Shown here piece by piece: positions 7,968 through 18,131 of a DNA stretch of 64,000 nt; the first letter of the stretch is position 1, and each line of letters begins with the position of its first letter. The notes under the pieces are model-generated. The model was given only the letters and a program-made list of their open reading frames with translations, made no database searches and was not told the origin of the DNA. Origin of the DNA: Alphaproteobacteria bacterium (GTDB taxonomy: Bacteria; Pseudomonadota; Alphaproteobacteria; Micropepsales; Micropepsaceae). Both the position numbers and the translations under genes were made by a program. Location of the stretch: positions 62,001-126,000 of the forward strand of contig JACKLF010000004.1 of the NCBI GenBank assembly GCA_024236055.1. The letters are read 5' to 3'.

Positions 7968-8945
7968 ATGAAGAACAACCGGCACACTATTGCAAAAGGC
8001 CTGATGGCGGCGGCGGCCATTGCCGCCCTCACCGCCACTCTGGGCCTGGCCGTTCAGCAGGCCGGCGCGCAGACACAGGCGCGCGCCACCAATCCGGGCA
8101 ACAAGGCAACGGTGGCCTGGGCCGCCAAGCCCGCCCAGCTTCCGCCCTACAAGGCGCCCAACAAGCTGGTCTATCGCCTGGCCGACGTGCTGGCCGCCCA
8201 CAAGGGCCAGCAGAACTGGGACCAGAAGGTCTTCCTCAGCCGCGACTTCCAGGGCGACTGGATCAGCATGGCGCCGGGCGAAAAGACCAAGACCCAGTTC
8301 TATGCCGACGATCGCGTCTTCTGGGTGGTGCAGTCCGGCGCGATGAAAGTGACCATCGAGGGCCAGGAGCCCTTCGTCGCCACCAAGCACTTCCTGGTGC
8401 AGGTGCCCAAGCGCCTGCAATACAGCATGGAGACGGTCGGCAGCGAGCCGGTGCTCTATTTCCAGATGAAGCCCGCCGGCGAAGCGCCCGACTATCCGCT
8501 CAGCGAAACGCCCACGCCCGTGCCCGGCGTCAAATACGTCAAGGCCGCCTATACCGGGCGCGGCACCTATGACGACATCAACAAGCCCTATATCGATTTC
8601 GAGAAGGACATCGTGCAGGGCGGTGAAAAGCGCAATGTGTGGATTCGCGACGACCACACCTATGTGACCATCCTGCGTTCCCAGAAAGGCGCGCCCACCC
8701 CGCCCGATACCGAATGGGGTCACTTCCACGCCAACTTCCCGGAGATCTGGCTGATCGTCGAAGGCACCCAGGATTTCCTGGTCGAGGGCGAGAAGCTGGT
8801 CACCGTGCATGACGGCGACCTGGTCGCCGCGCCCACCGGCCGCTATCACCGCGCCACGCCCGCCGGCGATGGCCCGTCCACGCGCCTGGCCTATATCCCG
8901 CGCCCGGACAATCTGCACTGGTACCAGCCGGAAAAGGCCAACTGA
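7968..8945 (+). CDS. Exported two-domain cupin protein
   Basis: A 325-residue protein with a Sec signal (Ala-rich core up to about residue 35, QQAGAQ) and two cupin-like halves. The C-terminal half carries the full metal-binding set: His252 and His254 in GHFHANFPEIW, the Glu five residues later, and His294 in RYHRA. The N-terminal half has a cupin fold pattern (VVQSGAMKVTIEG) without an HxH motif. It probably binds a divalent metal and could be an exported dioxygenase or isomerase; the substrate is unknown. It is followed on the same strand by a CHRD protein and a PQQ dehydrogenase, suggesting one exported oxidation module. Confidence 0.8.
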   Translation: MKNNRHTIAKGLMAAAAIAALTATLGLAVQQAGAQTQARATNPGNKATVAWAAKPAQLPPYKAPNKLVYRLADVLAAHKGQQNWDQKVFLSRDFQGDWISMAPGEKTKTQFYADDRVFWVVQSGAMKVTIEGQEPFVATKHFLVQVPKRLQYSMETVGSEPVLYFQMKPAGEAPDYPLSETPTPVPGVKYVKAAYTGRGTYDDINKPYIDFEKDIVQGGEKRNVWIRDDHTYVTILRSQKGAPTPPDTEWGHFHANFPEIWLIVEGTQDFLVEGEKLVTVHDGDLVAAPTGRYHRATPAGDGPSTRLAYIPRPDNLHWYQPEKAN

Positions 8946-8957
8946 TCTTTCAAGATT

Positions 8958-8986
8958 TTCCCAAAATCGCCTTCCCAAAATCGCCT
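8958..8986 (+). repeat. 14-bp period perfect tandem duplication in operon spacer
   Basis: TTCCCAAAATCGCC occurs twice head to tail between the cupin stop and the CHRD start. It ends about 4 nt before the AAGGAG ribosome-binding site of the next gene. Confidence 0.85.
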
Positions 8987-9001
8987 GCAAGGAGCCGACA
9001 C

Positions 9002-9523
9002 GTGTCTCACAGACTGCTATTCGCACTTCCCCTCATGCTGATGACGGCCACCTCCGCCATCGCCGCGACCACCAGCTACCAGACCAATCTGGGCCCGATG
9101 CCGCTGGACGATGAAACCAAGGCGGTGATCGCGGGCCGCGGCGACGCCACCGCGGTGCTGGACGGGCGCACCGTCACCATCAAGGGTGACTTTCACGGCC
9201 TGCCGTCCAACGCCACAGAGGCGCATGTCTTCACCTCGCCGGTGGCGGGCGTGCCGGGCAAATCGATCCTGGACCTGGACGTGACCAAGTCCACCAGCGG
9301 CACCATCTCGGGCACCTTCTCGCTCAGCGCCCAGCAGGTGAAGGACCTTCGCACCGGCAAGCTCTACATCCAGATCAACAGCGAAAAGGCGCCGCCCGGC
9401 TATCCCTGGGGACCCAAGGGCACGCTGTGGGGCTGGCTGTTCCCCGCCCATGAAACGGTGGGCCCCAACGTGCCGCAGGAAGGCCACTGGTTCATTCCCC
9501 AGCTCGACACACCGAAGAGCTGA
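9002..9523 (+). CDS. Exported CHRD-domain protein
   Basis: The 173-residue protein starts at GTG 9002, with AAGGAG at 8989-8994. A Sec signal ends near SAIAATT. The body has CHRD-domain hallmarks: GRGDATAVLDGRTVTIKGDFHGLP, the AHVF strand, and GKLYIQINSEKAPPG near the end. CHRD was first named from chordin; bacterial copies are exported beta-rich proteins without an assigned activity. Spacing (56 nt after the cupin, 33 nt before the dehydrogenase) implies one transcript. It may bind or present substrate for the PQQ enzyme; this is inference. Confidence 0.85.
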   Translation: MSHRLLFALPLMLMTATSAIAATTSYQTNLGPMPLDDETKAVIAGRGDATAVLDGRTVTIKGDFHGLPSNATEAHVFTSPVAGVPGKSILDLDVTKSTSGTISGTFSLSAQQVKDLRTGKLYIQINSEKAPPGYPWGPKGTLWGWLFPAHETVGPNVPQEGHWFIPQLDTPKS

Positions 9524-9556
9524 ACCACGCGCGCGGAATCAGGACACAAGGATTGA

Positions 9557-11782
9557 ATGACGATGTTGAATAAGACGAAACTGCTTCTGGGTGCGGCCGC
9601 CGGCCTGGCGCTGATCGCCGGGACCCAGCTTTCGGGCGTGGTGACCGCGATGGCGCAGGACGCCGCCGGTCCCTTCACCCAGGACCAGGCCAATGCCGGG
9701 CGCATGGCCTATAACGACAATTGCGCGCTGTGCCACCAGGCCGACCTGTCGGGCGCGACCGACGCGCCGCCGCTGGCGGGCAGCGCCTTCTTCGGCGCCT
9801 GGAAGGATCGCAGCACCGAAGCGCTGTACAGCAAGATCCACGCGACCATGCCGGCGGGCCGCGGCGGCAGCCTGGACGAAGCCACCTACACCAGCATCGT
9901 CGCCTATATCCTGCACGCCAATGGCGCCAAGGCCGGCAATGCCGCCTTCACGCCCACCAGCGATGTCGCCATCGGTTCCATCGCCACCGGCAAGCTGGCC
10001 GACGATGTGCTGCATCCGCCGAAGGTGGCCCAGGCCGCGCCGGCGGGCCAGCAGGGCAATCCCAATGTCGTCTCTTCGGCCGGCTTCGCCCAGCCCGGCC
10101 AGACCGTGAAGTATCCCGATCCGGGCCGCTTCCGCCTGCCCACCAAGCTGGGCCTGCTGGTCAAGGGCGACATCCAGAACTATGTCCCCGTCACCGACGC
10201 GATGCTGCGCAATCCGCCGGACAGCGACTGGCTGATGTTCCGCCGCAACTACCAGGGCTGGAGCTACAGCCCGCTCAAGCAGATCGACACGCAGAACGTC
10301 TCCAAGCTGCAGCTGAAGTGGATGTGGTCGATGCCGGAGAACGGCACGATGGAAGACACGCCCATCGTCCATGACGGCATCATGTTCATGTGGGGCGTGG
10401 CCAACACCATCCAGGCGCTGGACGCCAAGACCGGCGAGCTGTTGTGGGAAAACCGCCTGGGTCCGGCGCCCACCGCGATGGGCCCCGGCCCGTCCAGCGT
10501 GGAGACCCGCTCGATGGGCCTCTATGAGAACAATCTCTATGTCGCCGCGCCCGAAGGCTGGCTCTATGCCCTGGATGCGCGCACCGGCGAAGAGGTGTGG
10601 AAGACCAAGCTGAACCCGAAAGAGAATGTCGCCCGCACCACCGGCGGCGTGATCATCATCAACGGCAAGGTGCTGGTGGGCATGACAGGCTGCGGCCGCC
10701 CCAAGAGCGGCGACCATTGCTATATCAGCGCCTATGACGCCAAGACCGGCGCCCGCGACTGGAAGTTCACCACCGTGGCGCTGACCGGCCAGCCGGGTGG
10801 CGACAGCTGGGGCGGCAAGCCGGACGATGAGCGCATGGGCGCCGAGACCTGGATCGCAGGCACCTACGATCCCGAACTCAACACCACCTATTGGGGCACA
10901 GCCCAGGCCAAGCCGTGGCGGCGCGACCTGCGCGGCACCGGCGACGGCGCCAACGACTATGCCAACTCCACCCTGGCGCTGGACCCCGACACCGGCAAGA
11001 TGAAGTGGTGGCACAACCACGCGCCGGGCGAGAGCCTGGACCTGGACGAGGTGTTCGAGCGGGTTCTGGTCGATCACGACGACCAGAAATACCTGCTGAC
11101 CATCGGCAAGCCGGGCATCCTGTGGAAGCTGGACCGGGTGACGGGCAAATATCTGGGCCACGCCGAAACCGTGTACCAGAACGTCTTTTCCAGCATCGAC
11201 CCCAAGACCGGCACGCCGACCTACCGCAAGGACATCCAGAGCCAGAAGGTCGACGAATGGCTGTCCAGCTGCCCCGGGCCGGAAGGCGGCCATGACTGGC
11301 AGTCGACCAGCTATCACAAGCCCAGCGACACGCTGATCATTCCCCTGTCCCAGTCCTGCGTCTTCATGCTGGGCAACGGCTCGCAGACCTATTTCGAGAT
11401 GCCCGGATCGGATGGCAACATGGGCCGGCTGTCGGCCTATCGCACCTCCGACCTTAAGCCGCTCTGGTCCTTCCAGCAGCGCGCGCCCTTCCTGACGGGC
11501 GTGGTCTCGACCGCGGGCAATGTCGCCTTTGTCGGCGACTTCGACCGCGTCTTCCGCGCCATCGATGTGCGCAACGGCAAGACGCTGTGGAAGACCCGCC
11601 TGGGCACAACCGTCCAGGGCTATCCGGTCAGCTTCTCGGTCGACGGCAAGCAGTATATCGCCGTGACCACCGCGCTGGGCGGCGGCAGCCCGCAGCTCAA
11701 GCCAGGGACCATGCTGACCGAGGTGCATCGCCCGGCCACCGGCTATGCGGTCTTCGTCTTCGGCCTGCCGGACGAGCCGTAA
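9557..11782 (+). CDS. PQQ-dependent dehydrogenase with N-terminal cytochrome c domain
   Basis: 741 residues: Sec signal to about residue 35, a cytochrome c domain with heme motif CALCH at residues 56-60, then an eight-bladed quinoprotein domain ([51 protein letters not shown] blade signatures). Quinohaemoproteins usually carry the cytochrome at the C-terminus, so the N-terminal position is noteworthy. The cofactor-capping disulfide of methanol-type enzymes (adjacent Cys pair) is absent; two Cys lie nine residues apart in [13 protein letters not shown]. It would oxidise an alcohol, sugar or aldehyde in the periplasm and pass electrons to the respiratory chain. Substrate unknown. Confidence 0.9.
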   Translation: MTMLNKTKLLLGAAAGLALIAGTQLSGVVTAMAQDAAGPFTQDQANAGRMAYNDNCALCHQADLSGATDAPPLAGSAFFGAWKDRSTEALYSKIHATMPAGRGGSLDEATYTSIVAYILHANGAKAGNAAFTPTSDVAIGSIATGKLADDVLHPPKVAQAAPAGQQGNPNVVSSAGFAQPGQTVKYPDPGRFRLPTKLGLLVKGDIQNYVPVTDAMLRNPPDSDWLMFRRNYQGWSYSPLKQIDTQNVSKLQLKWMWSMPENGTMEDTPIVHDGIMFMWGVANTIQALDAKTGELLWENRLGPAPTAMGPGPSSVETRSMGLYENNLYVAAPEGWLYALDARTGEEVWKTKLNPKENVARTTGGVIIINGKVLVGMTGCGRPKSGDHCYISAYDAKTGARDWKFTTVALTGQPGGDSWGGKPDDERMGAETWIAGTYDPELNTTYWGTAQAKPWRRDLRGTGDGANDYANSTLALDPDTGKMKWWHNHAPGESLDLDEVFERVLVDHDDQKYLLTIGKPGILWKLDRVTGKYLGHAETVYQNVFSSIDPKTGTPTYRKDIQSQKVDEWLSSCPGPEGGHDWQSTSYHKPSDTLIIPLSQSCVFMLGNGSQTYFEMPGSDGNMGRLSAYRTSDLKPLWSFQQRAPFLTGVVSTAGNVAFVGDFDRVFRAIDVRNGKTLWKTRLGTTVQGYPVSFSVDGKQYIAVTTALGGGSPQLKPGTMLTEVHRPATGYAVFVFGLPDEP

Positions 11783-11829
11783 CAGCGTTAAAATCACCGA
11801 TGCCCGGCAGGGCATCGGCAAAGGATCGG

Positions 11830-11860
11830 GGCGCCGGGCAACCGGCGCCTTTATCTTTTT
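11830..11860 (+). terminator. Intrinsic terminator after PQQ dehydrogenase
   Basis: Perfect 8-bp stem GGCGCCGG / CCGGCGCC closed by a GCAA (GNRA) tetraloop, followed by TTTATCTTTTT. It lies 47 nt after the dehydrogenase stop codon and ends the cupin-CHRD-dehydrogenase transcript. Confidence 0.9.
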
Positions 11861-11968
11861 GGAAAGACTGGGGAATTTGACGCAAACCCGCCCCCTTGAC
11901 GCCGCCGCCCCGCCATAGCAAGCAAGGCCCGAAATTTCCGGCCCAGGGGCCAAAACGAGGGGGCATCC

Positions 11969-12609
11969 TTGCTGCGCTATTTCCAGGCCCTGATGCCGCG
12001 CGAAGAGAAGTTCTTCGACCTCTTCAACCGCCACGCGCGCATCCTGGTGGAAGGGGCGATTGCCCTGCGCGACCTGCTGGAGGGCGGCGAAGGGGTCCAA
12101 CAAGCCTGCGCCCGCATCGTCACCCACGAGAACGAGGCCGACGCCATCGCCCGCGAGGTGCTGCTGGGTGTGCGCCGTTCCTTCATCACGCCCTTCGACC
12201 GCGGCGACATCAAGGAATTGATCGGCCTGCTGGACGATTCCATCGACCAGATGCAGAAGACCGCCAAGGCCATCACCCTGTTCGAGGTGGACCGCTTCGA
12301 GCTTTCCATGCGCCAGATGGCCGACATCATCCTGCGCTGCGCCGAACTGACGGTGGAGGCGGTGGAGCTGCTGGGCACGATGCGCGAGAATTCGGGCCGC
12401 ATCAACGCCATCGCCGAGGAGATCACCCGGCTTGAGGAACAGGCCGACGAGCTGAACGACGCCGGCATCAAGGCGCTGTACCTGGCGCACAAGAACGGCG
12501 ACGCCATGGGCTATATCGTCGGCAGCGAGATCTTCCGGCACCTCGAAAAGGTGGTGGATCGCTTCGAGGATGTCGCCAACCGCATCAGCGGCATCGTTAT
12601 CGAGCAGGT

Positions 12610-12613
<4 letters not shown>
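11969..12613 (+). CDS. DUF47/PhoU-like protein partnering Pit
   Basis: 214 residues of predicted long helices in the PhoU-like DUF47 (Pit accessory) family; typical segments are LPREEKFFDLFNRHA-like near the N-terminus and FRHLEKVVDRFEDVANRISGIVIEQV at the end. It is coupled to the phosphate transporter gene by a 4-nt overlap (12610-12613). These proteins are thought to regulate Pit-type uptake. The start codon is TTG at 11969 with GAGGGGG about 10 nt upstream. Confidence 0.93.
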
Positions 12614-13605
<992 letters not shown>

Positions 13606-13629
13606 CGAATACCCGACGCTTTCGTGACA

Positions 13630-13652
13630 GGGGCCGATAGTTATTCGGCCCC
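13630..13652 (+). other. Stem-loop after pit, before the Nudix gene
   Basis: Perfect 8-bp stem GGGGCCGA / TCGGCCCC with loop TAGTTAT. No T-run follows, so it is more likely an mRNA-stabilising hairpin or partial attenuator than a terminator. If real, it argues for the ATG at 13672 as the Nudix start and against the GTG at 13624. Confidence 0.5.
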
Positions 13653-13671
13653 GGCGGCGTTCACGCCTATT

Positions 13672-14169
13672 ATGGCCCCGAATCACCTGCGGGACACCCT
13701 GGTGGCGGACGAGGGCCTATACCGAGAGATGGTGCTGCACGAACCGATGCAACAGGTCGCCGCGCTGTGCTGGCGCCCCCGGCCCGTGCCAGAAGTGCTG
13801 CTGATCACCAGCCTGACCACCCGCCGCTGGATTCTGCCCAAGGGCTGGCCGATGGAAAACATGACCTTGGCTGAGGCCGCCGCCCGCGAGGCTGCCGAGG
13901 AAGCCGGCGTCATCGGCGCGGTCGATGAGACACCGCTGGGCGACTATCACTATCTGAAGGAAAAGAAGGACGGCAGCGCCCTGCCCTGCCGGGTTTCGGT
14001 CTTTGCCCTGGCGGTCAGTGGCCAGCACCGCCGCTTTGCCGAAAAAGGCGCGCGCGAACTGGCCTGGCTGCCGGTGCAGGCCGCCGCGTCCCGCGTCAGC
14101 GAGCCGGGGCTTCGCGCCATCCTGCTGGATTTCCGCCGGAGCATGCAGCCGGCCCGCCGCCGCGCCTGA
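13672..14169 (+). CDS. Nudix hydrolase (diphosphoinositol-polyphosphate/Ap4A hydrolase-like)
   Basis: About 165 residues from the ATG at 13672; a GTG at 13624 would add 16 residues but includes a stem-loop. The Nudix box is complete: GWPMENMTLAEAAAREAAEEAGV fits Gx5Ex7REUxEExGU. The preceding WILPKG and following LGDYHY segments resemble the DIPP/MutT-like branch that cleaves nucleoside or inositol pyrophosphates. The exact substrate cannot be read from sequence. It lies shortly after pit, possibly in the same transcript. Confidence 0.88.
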   Translation: MAPNHLRDTLVADEGLYREMVLHEPMQQVAALCWRPRPVPEVLLITSLTTRRWILPKGWPMENMTLAEAAAREAAEEAGVIGAVDETPLGDYHYLKEKKDGSALPCRVSVFALAVSGQHRRFAEKGARELAWLPVQAAASRVSEPGLRAILLDFRRSMQPARRRA

Positions 14170-14185
14170 TCCTCACCATCAGCCG

Positions 14186-15673
14186 TCAGTCATTGACCAA
14201 ATCGATCGGATAGAGCGGGCGCGTCACTTTCGTGAACGGAATGCGCCGCATGTTCGCCGATGTCGGGCCGGGCGTGTCGGCGATGAAGATGCGCGCGGCC
14301 ATCGGCGCATAGGAAGCGCGAAAATGCGCCGGCGAACGCACGAACACCAGCGCCGCCGAAGCCGGGTCCAGCCCAACTGATGTATGGATGCCCGGATCCC
14401 ATTCGAAATGCGGGATGGAGCGCAGGTTCAGCCGGATCGATCCGATTTCCAGCACCACCGTCAGGCCCATCTCGCCCACCATGCCGTTGGCGCCCGGCCC
14501 GGTCAGCACATAGCGGCCGTCACCGATGGTCTTGACCCGTCCCGTCACCGTCAGCGGCTCGCCCAGGCCCGAACGCCTGTGCCCCACTTTCAGGGTGATG
14601 GTCTTGCCCACTCCGGCACGCGCGGCCTCGGCCGCAGCCTCGGCATCGCAGATGGTGCAGATGGAAATGCGATCGGCCCTGTCGGCGCCTTCTTTCAGCA
14701 GCGCCGCCAGCACGGCGGTGGAATCGGCCGCCCCGCCGCCGGACGGCGTGTCGCCGCTGTCCGAGGCGACGGTCAGCCCTTCGCTGGACAGCGCGGTGCG
14801 GATGATCTCGGGCAGGGGCGTCAGGGTGGGTTCGAATTCGGTGCGCCGGTCCCAGGCCATCCTGGCCAACGTGTCGGCGGCCTTCTGTGCCGCCTCATGG
14901 CTCTGGGCGCACACCAGCGCGGCAAAGCCCAGGTCGGGCGTGTCGATCCAGGGCTGGACCGGAAACAGCGAGACATGCAGAACGTCACCGCCATCTTCCA
15001 TTTTTCTGGCTTCCATCGCACGCCCCTCCGCCACGATGTCGGCCAGCGGCGGCGCGGTGGTGCGTGCGCTGTCAGGGCTGACCACCATGTGCCGCTTGGC
15101 CAGCGCCATCACCGGTCTGACCTTGCCCTTCACCCAGTCCACCAATAGCGCCGCCGCGCGGTAGCCGGTCTCATACATGTCGATATGGGGAAATTCCCGA
15201 TAGCCGATATAGGCTACATCCGGCTGCAGCATGGCGGCGGTGATATGGCCATGCAGGTCCAGCGACACGGTGATGGGCGTGCCGGGCTTGAGCACTTCGC
15301 GTACCCGCCGCACGATCTCGGCCTCCGCGTCGGGCTCATCCTCCAGGATCATCGCCCCATGCAGCGCCAGGTAAACACCATCCACCGGCCCTGCCGTGCG
15401 CAGGCGCTCCAGTATCTCGCCCAGCAGGATTTCGAAGCTGGCGCGCTCCACCGTGCCCGACGCCATCGCCATGGTGGCGATCAGCGGCACGATCTCGGCG
15501 CCCACCTCTTTCAGCGCCGCGATGGCGCCCGGAATCTCCAGCCGCGCCTTGCCGAAGGCCGTAAACAGTTCTTCGCCGCGGTGCAGATACTGCTCCTCGA
15601 AAGTCTTCACCGTGGTGGTGAAGGGCACGAAGCTGTTGGTCTCCTGCATGAACTGGGCGATGGCGATCCGCAT
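14186..15673 (-). CDS. M81 family metallopeptidase (MlrC-like), copy 1
   Basis: 495 residues with the M81/MlrC (microcystinase C, DUF1485) layout: N-terminal AIAQFMQETNSFVP, the zinc-site region HGAMILEDEPDAE and SLDLHGHIT, then SPDSARTTAP and the C-terminal MlrC domain. Known MlrC hydrolyses linearised microcystin and short peptides; most family members have unknown substrates. It is the last gene of a six-gene operon that carries a complete oligopeptide importer, 29 nt after the ATPase gene. It has no signal peptide, so it should act on imported peptides in the cytoplasm. Confidence 0.9.
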   Translation of the reverse strand: MRIAIAQFMQETNSFVPFTTTVKTFEEQYLHRGEELFTAFGKARLEIPGAIAALKEVGAEIVPLIATMAMASGTVERASFEILLGEILERLRTAGPVDGVYLALHGAMILEDEPDAEAEIVRRVREVLKPGTPITVSLDLHGHITAAMLQPDVAYIGYREFPHIDMYETGYRAAALLVDWVKGKVRPVMALAKRHMVVSPDSARTTAPPLADIVAEGRAMEARKMEDGGDVLHVSLFPVQPWIDTPDLGFAALVCAQSHEAAQKAADTLARMAWDRRTEFEPTLTPLPEIIRTALSSEGLTVASDSGDTPSGGGAADSTAVLAALLKEGADRADRISICTICDAEAAAEAARAGVGKTITLKVGHRRSGLGEPLTVTGRVKTIGDGRYVLTGPGANGMVGEMGLTVVLEIGSIRLNLRSIPHFEWDPGIHTSVGLDPASAALVFVRSPAHFRASYAPMAARIFIADTPGPTSANMRRIPFTKVTRPLYPIDLVND

Positions 15674-15685
15674 GCTTCTTTCCTC

Positions 15686-15717
15686 TTACGCTTCCAGTCT
15701 TGTTACGCTTCCAGTCT
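15686..15717 (-). repeat. Tandem duplication of the 3' end of the ABC ATPase gene
   Basis: The 15-mer TTACGCTTCCAGTCT (+ strand) occurs twice with a 17-nt period. The copy at 15703-15717 contains the last codons and stop of the ATPase gene; the copy at 15686-15700 repeats them just downstream, in the spacer before the M81 gene. Confidence 0.85.
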
Positions 15718-17307
15718 CGACTGGCCGGGAATGGCGGCCAGCAGCTGGCTTGTATAATCGCTTTTGGGCGCGGCAAAGAGCGTGGCGGCCGGCCCCTCCT
15801 CCACCACCCGGCCCTGGCGCATCACCATCACCCGGTGGCAGATGCGCGCCGCCACCCGCATGTCATGGGTGATGAACAGCATCGCCAAATTCATATGGGC
15901 ACGCACCCGATCCAGCAGTTCCAGCACCTGGGCCTGCACCGTCACATCCAGCGCCGAGACCGGTTCGTCGGCGATCAGCACGTCCGGCTTCAGCATCAGC
16001 GCGCGGGCCAGGCCGATGCGCTGGCGCTGGCCGCCGGAAAATTCATGCGGATAGCGCGGCAGCGCCGACGCCTCCAGCCCCACCAGCGCCAGCATCTCGG
16101 CGGCGCGCGCCAAAGCCTCTTTCGCGCCCTCGCCGTGGGCGCGCGGGCCGGCTGTGACGATCTCGCTCACCGTGTGGCGCGGATTGAGCGAGGAAAACGG
16201 GTCCTGGAACACCATCTGGATGCGCTTGCGGCAGGCGCGCAGCCCGCGCCCATTCATCTTCGCCAGATCGGCGCCGTCGAACAGGATTTCCCCGTCATCG
16301 ACATCGGCCAGCCGGATGATGCAGCGCGCCAGGGTGGATTTGCCCGACCCCGACTCGCCGACAATGCCCAGCGTCTCGCCGCGCTGAAGGGTCAGCGAAA
16401 CCTTGTCCAGCGCGCGGGTTTCGCGGCGCGCGCCCAGGCCCAGGAACCCGCCACCCCGGCGATAGACTTTTGAAAGACCCGTTACCGCCAGCACCGGCGC
16501 ATGCGGCGGCAGGGGATCGGGCGAGCCGGACAGGCGCGGCACCGCCGCGATCAGCGCGCGGGTATAGGGATGCCGCGGATCGTCCAGCACCTGGCGCACC
16601 GGCCCGCTTTCCACCACTTCGCCGGCGCGCATCACCGCAACCCTGTCGGCCAGGTCCGACACCACGCCAAAATCATGGGTGATGAACAGCACGCTCATCT
16701 GCCGCTCTTTCTGCACCGTGCGGATCAGGTCCAGGATCTGCGCCTGGGTGGTGACGTCCAGCGCCGTGGTCGGCTCATCGGCGATCAGCAGGCGCGGCGA
16801 CAGCGACAGCGCCATGGCAATCATCACCCGCTGGCGCTGGCCGCCGGAAAGCTGGTGGGGAAAGGCATGCAAATGGGCGGCCTCAAGCCCCATCTGCACC
16901 ATCAGGTCGCCGGCCTGTTGCATCGCCGCGGCTTCACCGATGCTGCGATGGGCGCGTATCTGCTCGGTGATCTGCCTGCCCACCGGCACCACCGGATTGA
17001 GCGCCGCCATCGGGTCCTGGAAGATCATGGCGATTTCGGCACCGCGCATCCGCCGCCAGTCCTGCGCCGGCTGGCCCAGAATTTCACGCCCGTCAAAGCG
17101 GATGCTGCCGCCCGCCGCATCCAGCCCGCGCGGCAAAAGCCCCATCAGCGCATGGGCGGTGACCGACTTGCCCGAACCCGACTCGCCGACGATGCAGACG
17201 ATCTCGCTGGTGCCGATCTCCAGGCTCACATCGCGCACGGCATAGGGCCGGTCGCCGCCCGGCGGCAGCGCCACGCTCAGCCCCGCGATCGCGACCAGCG
17301 CCGTCAT
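15703..17307 (-). CDS. Oligopeptide ABC importer ATPase, fused DppD-DppF type
   Basis: 534 residues carrying two complete ABC ATPase domains. Each has Walker A (GESGSGKS near residues 40 and 325), the signature (LSGGQRQRV and FSGGQRQRI) and Walker B (LLIADEPTTALD and VLIADEPVSALD). Such fusions replace separate DppD and DppF subunits. The start ATG at 17307 overlaps the stop of the permease gene by 4 nt; the longer open frame upstream is out-of-frame readthrough of the permease and is rejected. It energises uptake by the two permeases and the binding protein encoded upstream. Confidence 0.95.
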   Translation of the reverse strand: MTALVAIAGLSVALPPGGDRPYAVRDVSLEIGTSEIVCIVGESGSGKSVTAHALMGLLPRGLDAAGGSIRFDGREILGQPAQDWRRMRGAEIAMIFQDPMAALNPVVPVGRQITEQIRAHRSIGEAAAMQQAGDLMVQMGLEAAHLHAFPHQLSGGQRQRVMIAMALSLSPRLLIADEPTTALDVTTQAQILDLIRTVQKERQMSVLFITHDFGVVSDLADRVAVMRAGEVVESGPVRQVLDDPRHPYTRALIAAVPRLSGSPDPLPPHAPVLAVTGLSKVYRRGGGFLGLGARRETRALDKVSLTLQRGETLGIVGESGSGKSTLARCIIRLADVDDGEILFDGADLAKMNGRGLRACRKRIQMVFQDPFSSLNPRHTVSEIVTAGPRAHGEGAKEALARAAEMLALVGLEASALPRYPHEFSGGQRQRIGLARALMLKPDVLIADEPVSALDVTVQAQVLELLDRVRAHMNLAMLFITHDMRVAARICHRVMVMRQGRVVEEGPAATLFAAPKSDYTSQLLAAIPGQSRLEA

Positions 17308-18131
17308 CTGCGCCTCCGGGGGCTCAGCGCCTCGTTCAACCCGTCGCCGATGAAGTTCAGCGCCAGCACCGTGACCATGATCGCCAGGCCCGGCAGCACC
17401 GTGGTCCACCACGCCACCCACATGGCCGAACGCGACGCCCCGATCATGCTGCCCCAGCTTCGCAGGTTCGGGTCGCCCAGCCCCAGGAAGCTCAGCGCCG
17501 ATTCGGTCAGGATCGCGCTGCCCACCATCATCGAGCCGACCACCACGATCGGCGGCAGGGCGTTGGGCAGGATCTGGCGGAAGATGATGTACAGGTCGCT
17601 TTCCCCCAGCAGCTTCGCCGCCTGCACGAATTCGCGCGACCTGAGGGCCAGGAACTCGCCGCGCACCACCCGCGCGACCTGGGGCCAGGTGATCAGCGCG
17701 ATGCCCACCACGGTGGAAAACAGGCTGGGCTGCAGGAAGGCCACCAGCACCATCAGCAGCACGAAGGCGGGGATGATCTGGAAGAATTCGGTGATGCGCA
17801 TCAGCACATCGTCGACCGCTCCGCCATAATAGCCGGCCACCGCGCCCAGAAGCACGCCGATGCCCACCGAACAGCAGGTCGAGGCGATGCCCACCAGCAG
17901 CGACACCCGCGCGCCATAGATCAGGCCCACCAGCATGTCGCGACCCAGAACGTCGCTTCCCGCGGGCAGGCCGGGGCTGCCCGGCGCCAGCAGCGGCATG
18001 CCCACGATGGTGAAGGGCCCGCGCGGAAACAGCAGCGGCGCGCCCAGCGCCAGCACCACGATCGCCGCAAACACCAGAAGACCGATCAGCGTCTGGGGCC
18101 GCGCCAGGAAACGGACCAGGAAATCTTTCAT
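17304..18131 (-). CDS. Oligopeptide ABC importer permease, DppC/OppC type
   Basis: 275 residues from ATG 18131 (MKDFLVRF). N-terminal helix LIGLLVFAAIVVLALGAPLLF, then the BPD_transp_1 core of about five helices with the coupling-loop motif VRGEFLALRSREFVQAAKLLGES. The start overlaps the DppB-type gene by 4 nt, and the stop overlaps the ATPase start by 4 nt. Pairs with the DppB-type subunit as a heterodimeric channel in the inner membrane. Confidence 0.95.
   Translation of the reverse strand: MKDFLVRFLARPQTLIGLLVFAAIVVLALGAPLLFPRGPFTIVGMPLLAPGSPGLPAGSDVLGRDMLVGLIYGARVSLLVGIASTCCSVGIGVLLGAVAGYYGGAVDDVLMRITEFFQIIPAFVLLMVLVAFLQPSLFSTVVGIALITWPQVARVVRGEFLALRSREFVQAAKLLGESDLYIIFRQILPNALPPIVVVGSMMVGSAILTESALSFLGLGDPNLRSWGSMIGASRSAMWVAWWTTVLPGLAIMVTVLALNFIGDGLNEALSPRRRR

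Noticed and set aside
9539..12541. 1,000-codon minus-strand open frame across the PQQ dehydrogenase
   Set aside because: It crosses a strong plus-strand terminator and the DUF47 gene, and has no recognisable motif; a GC-rich shadow.
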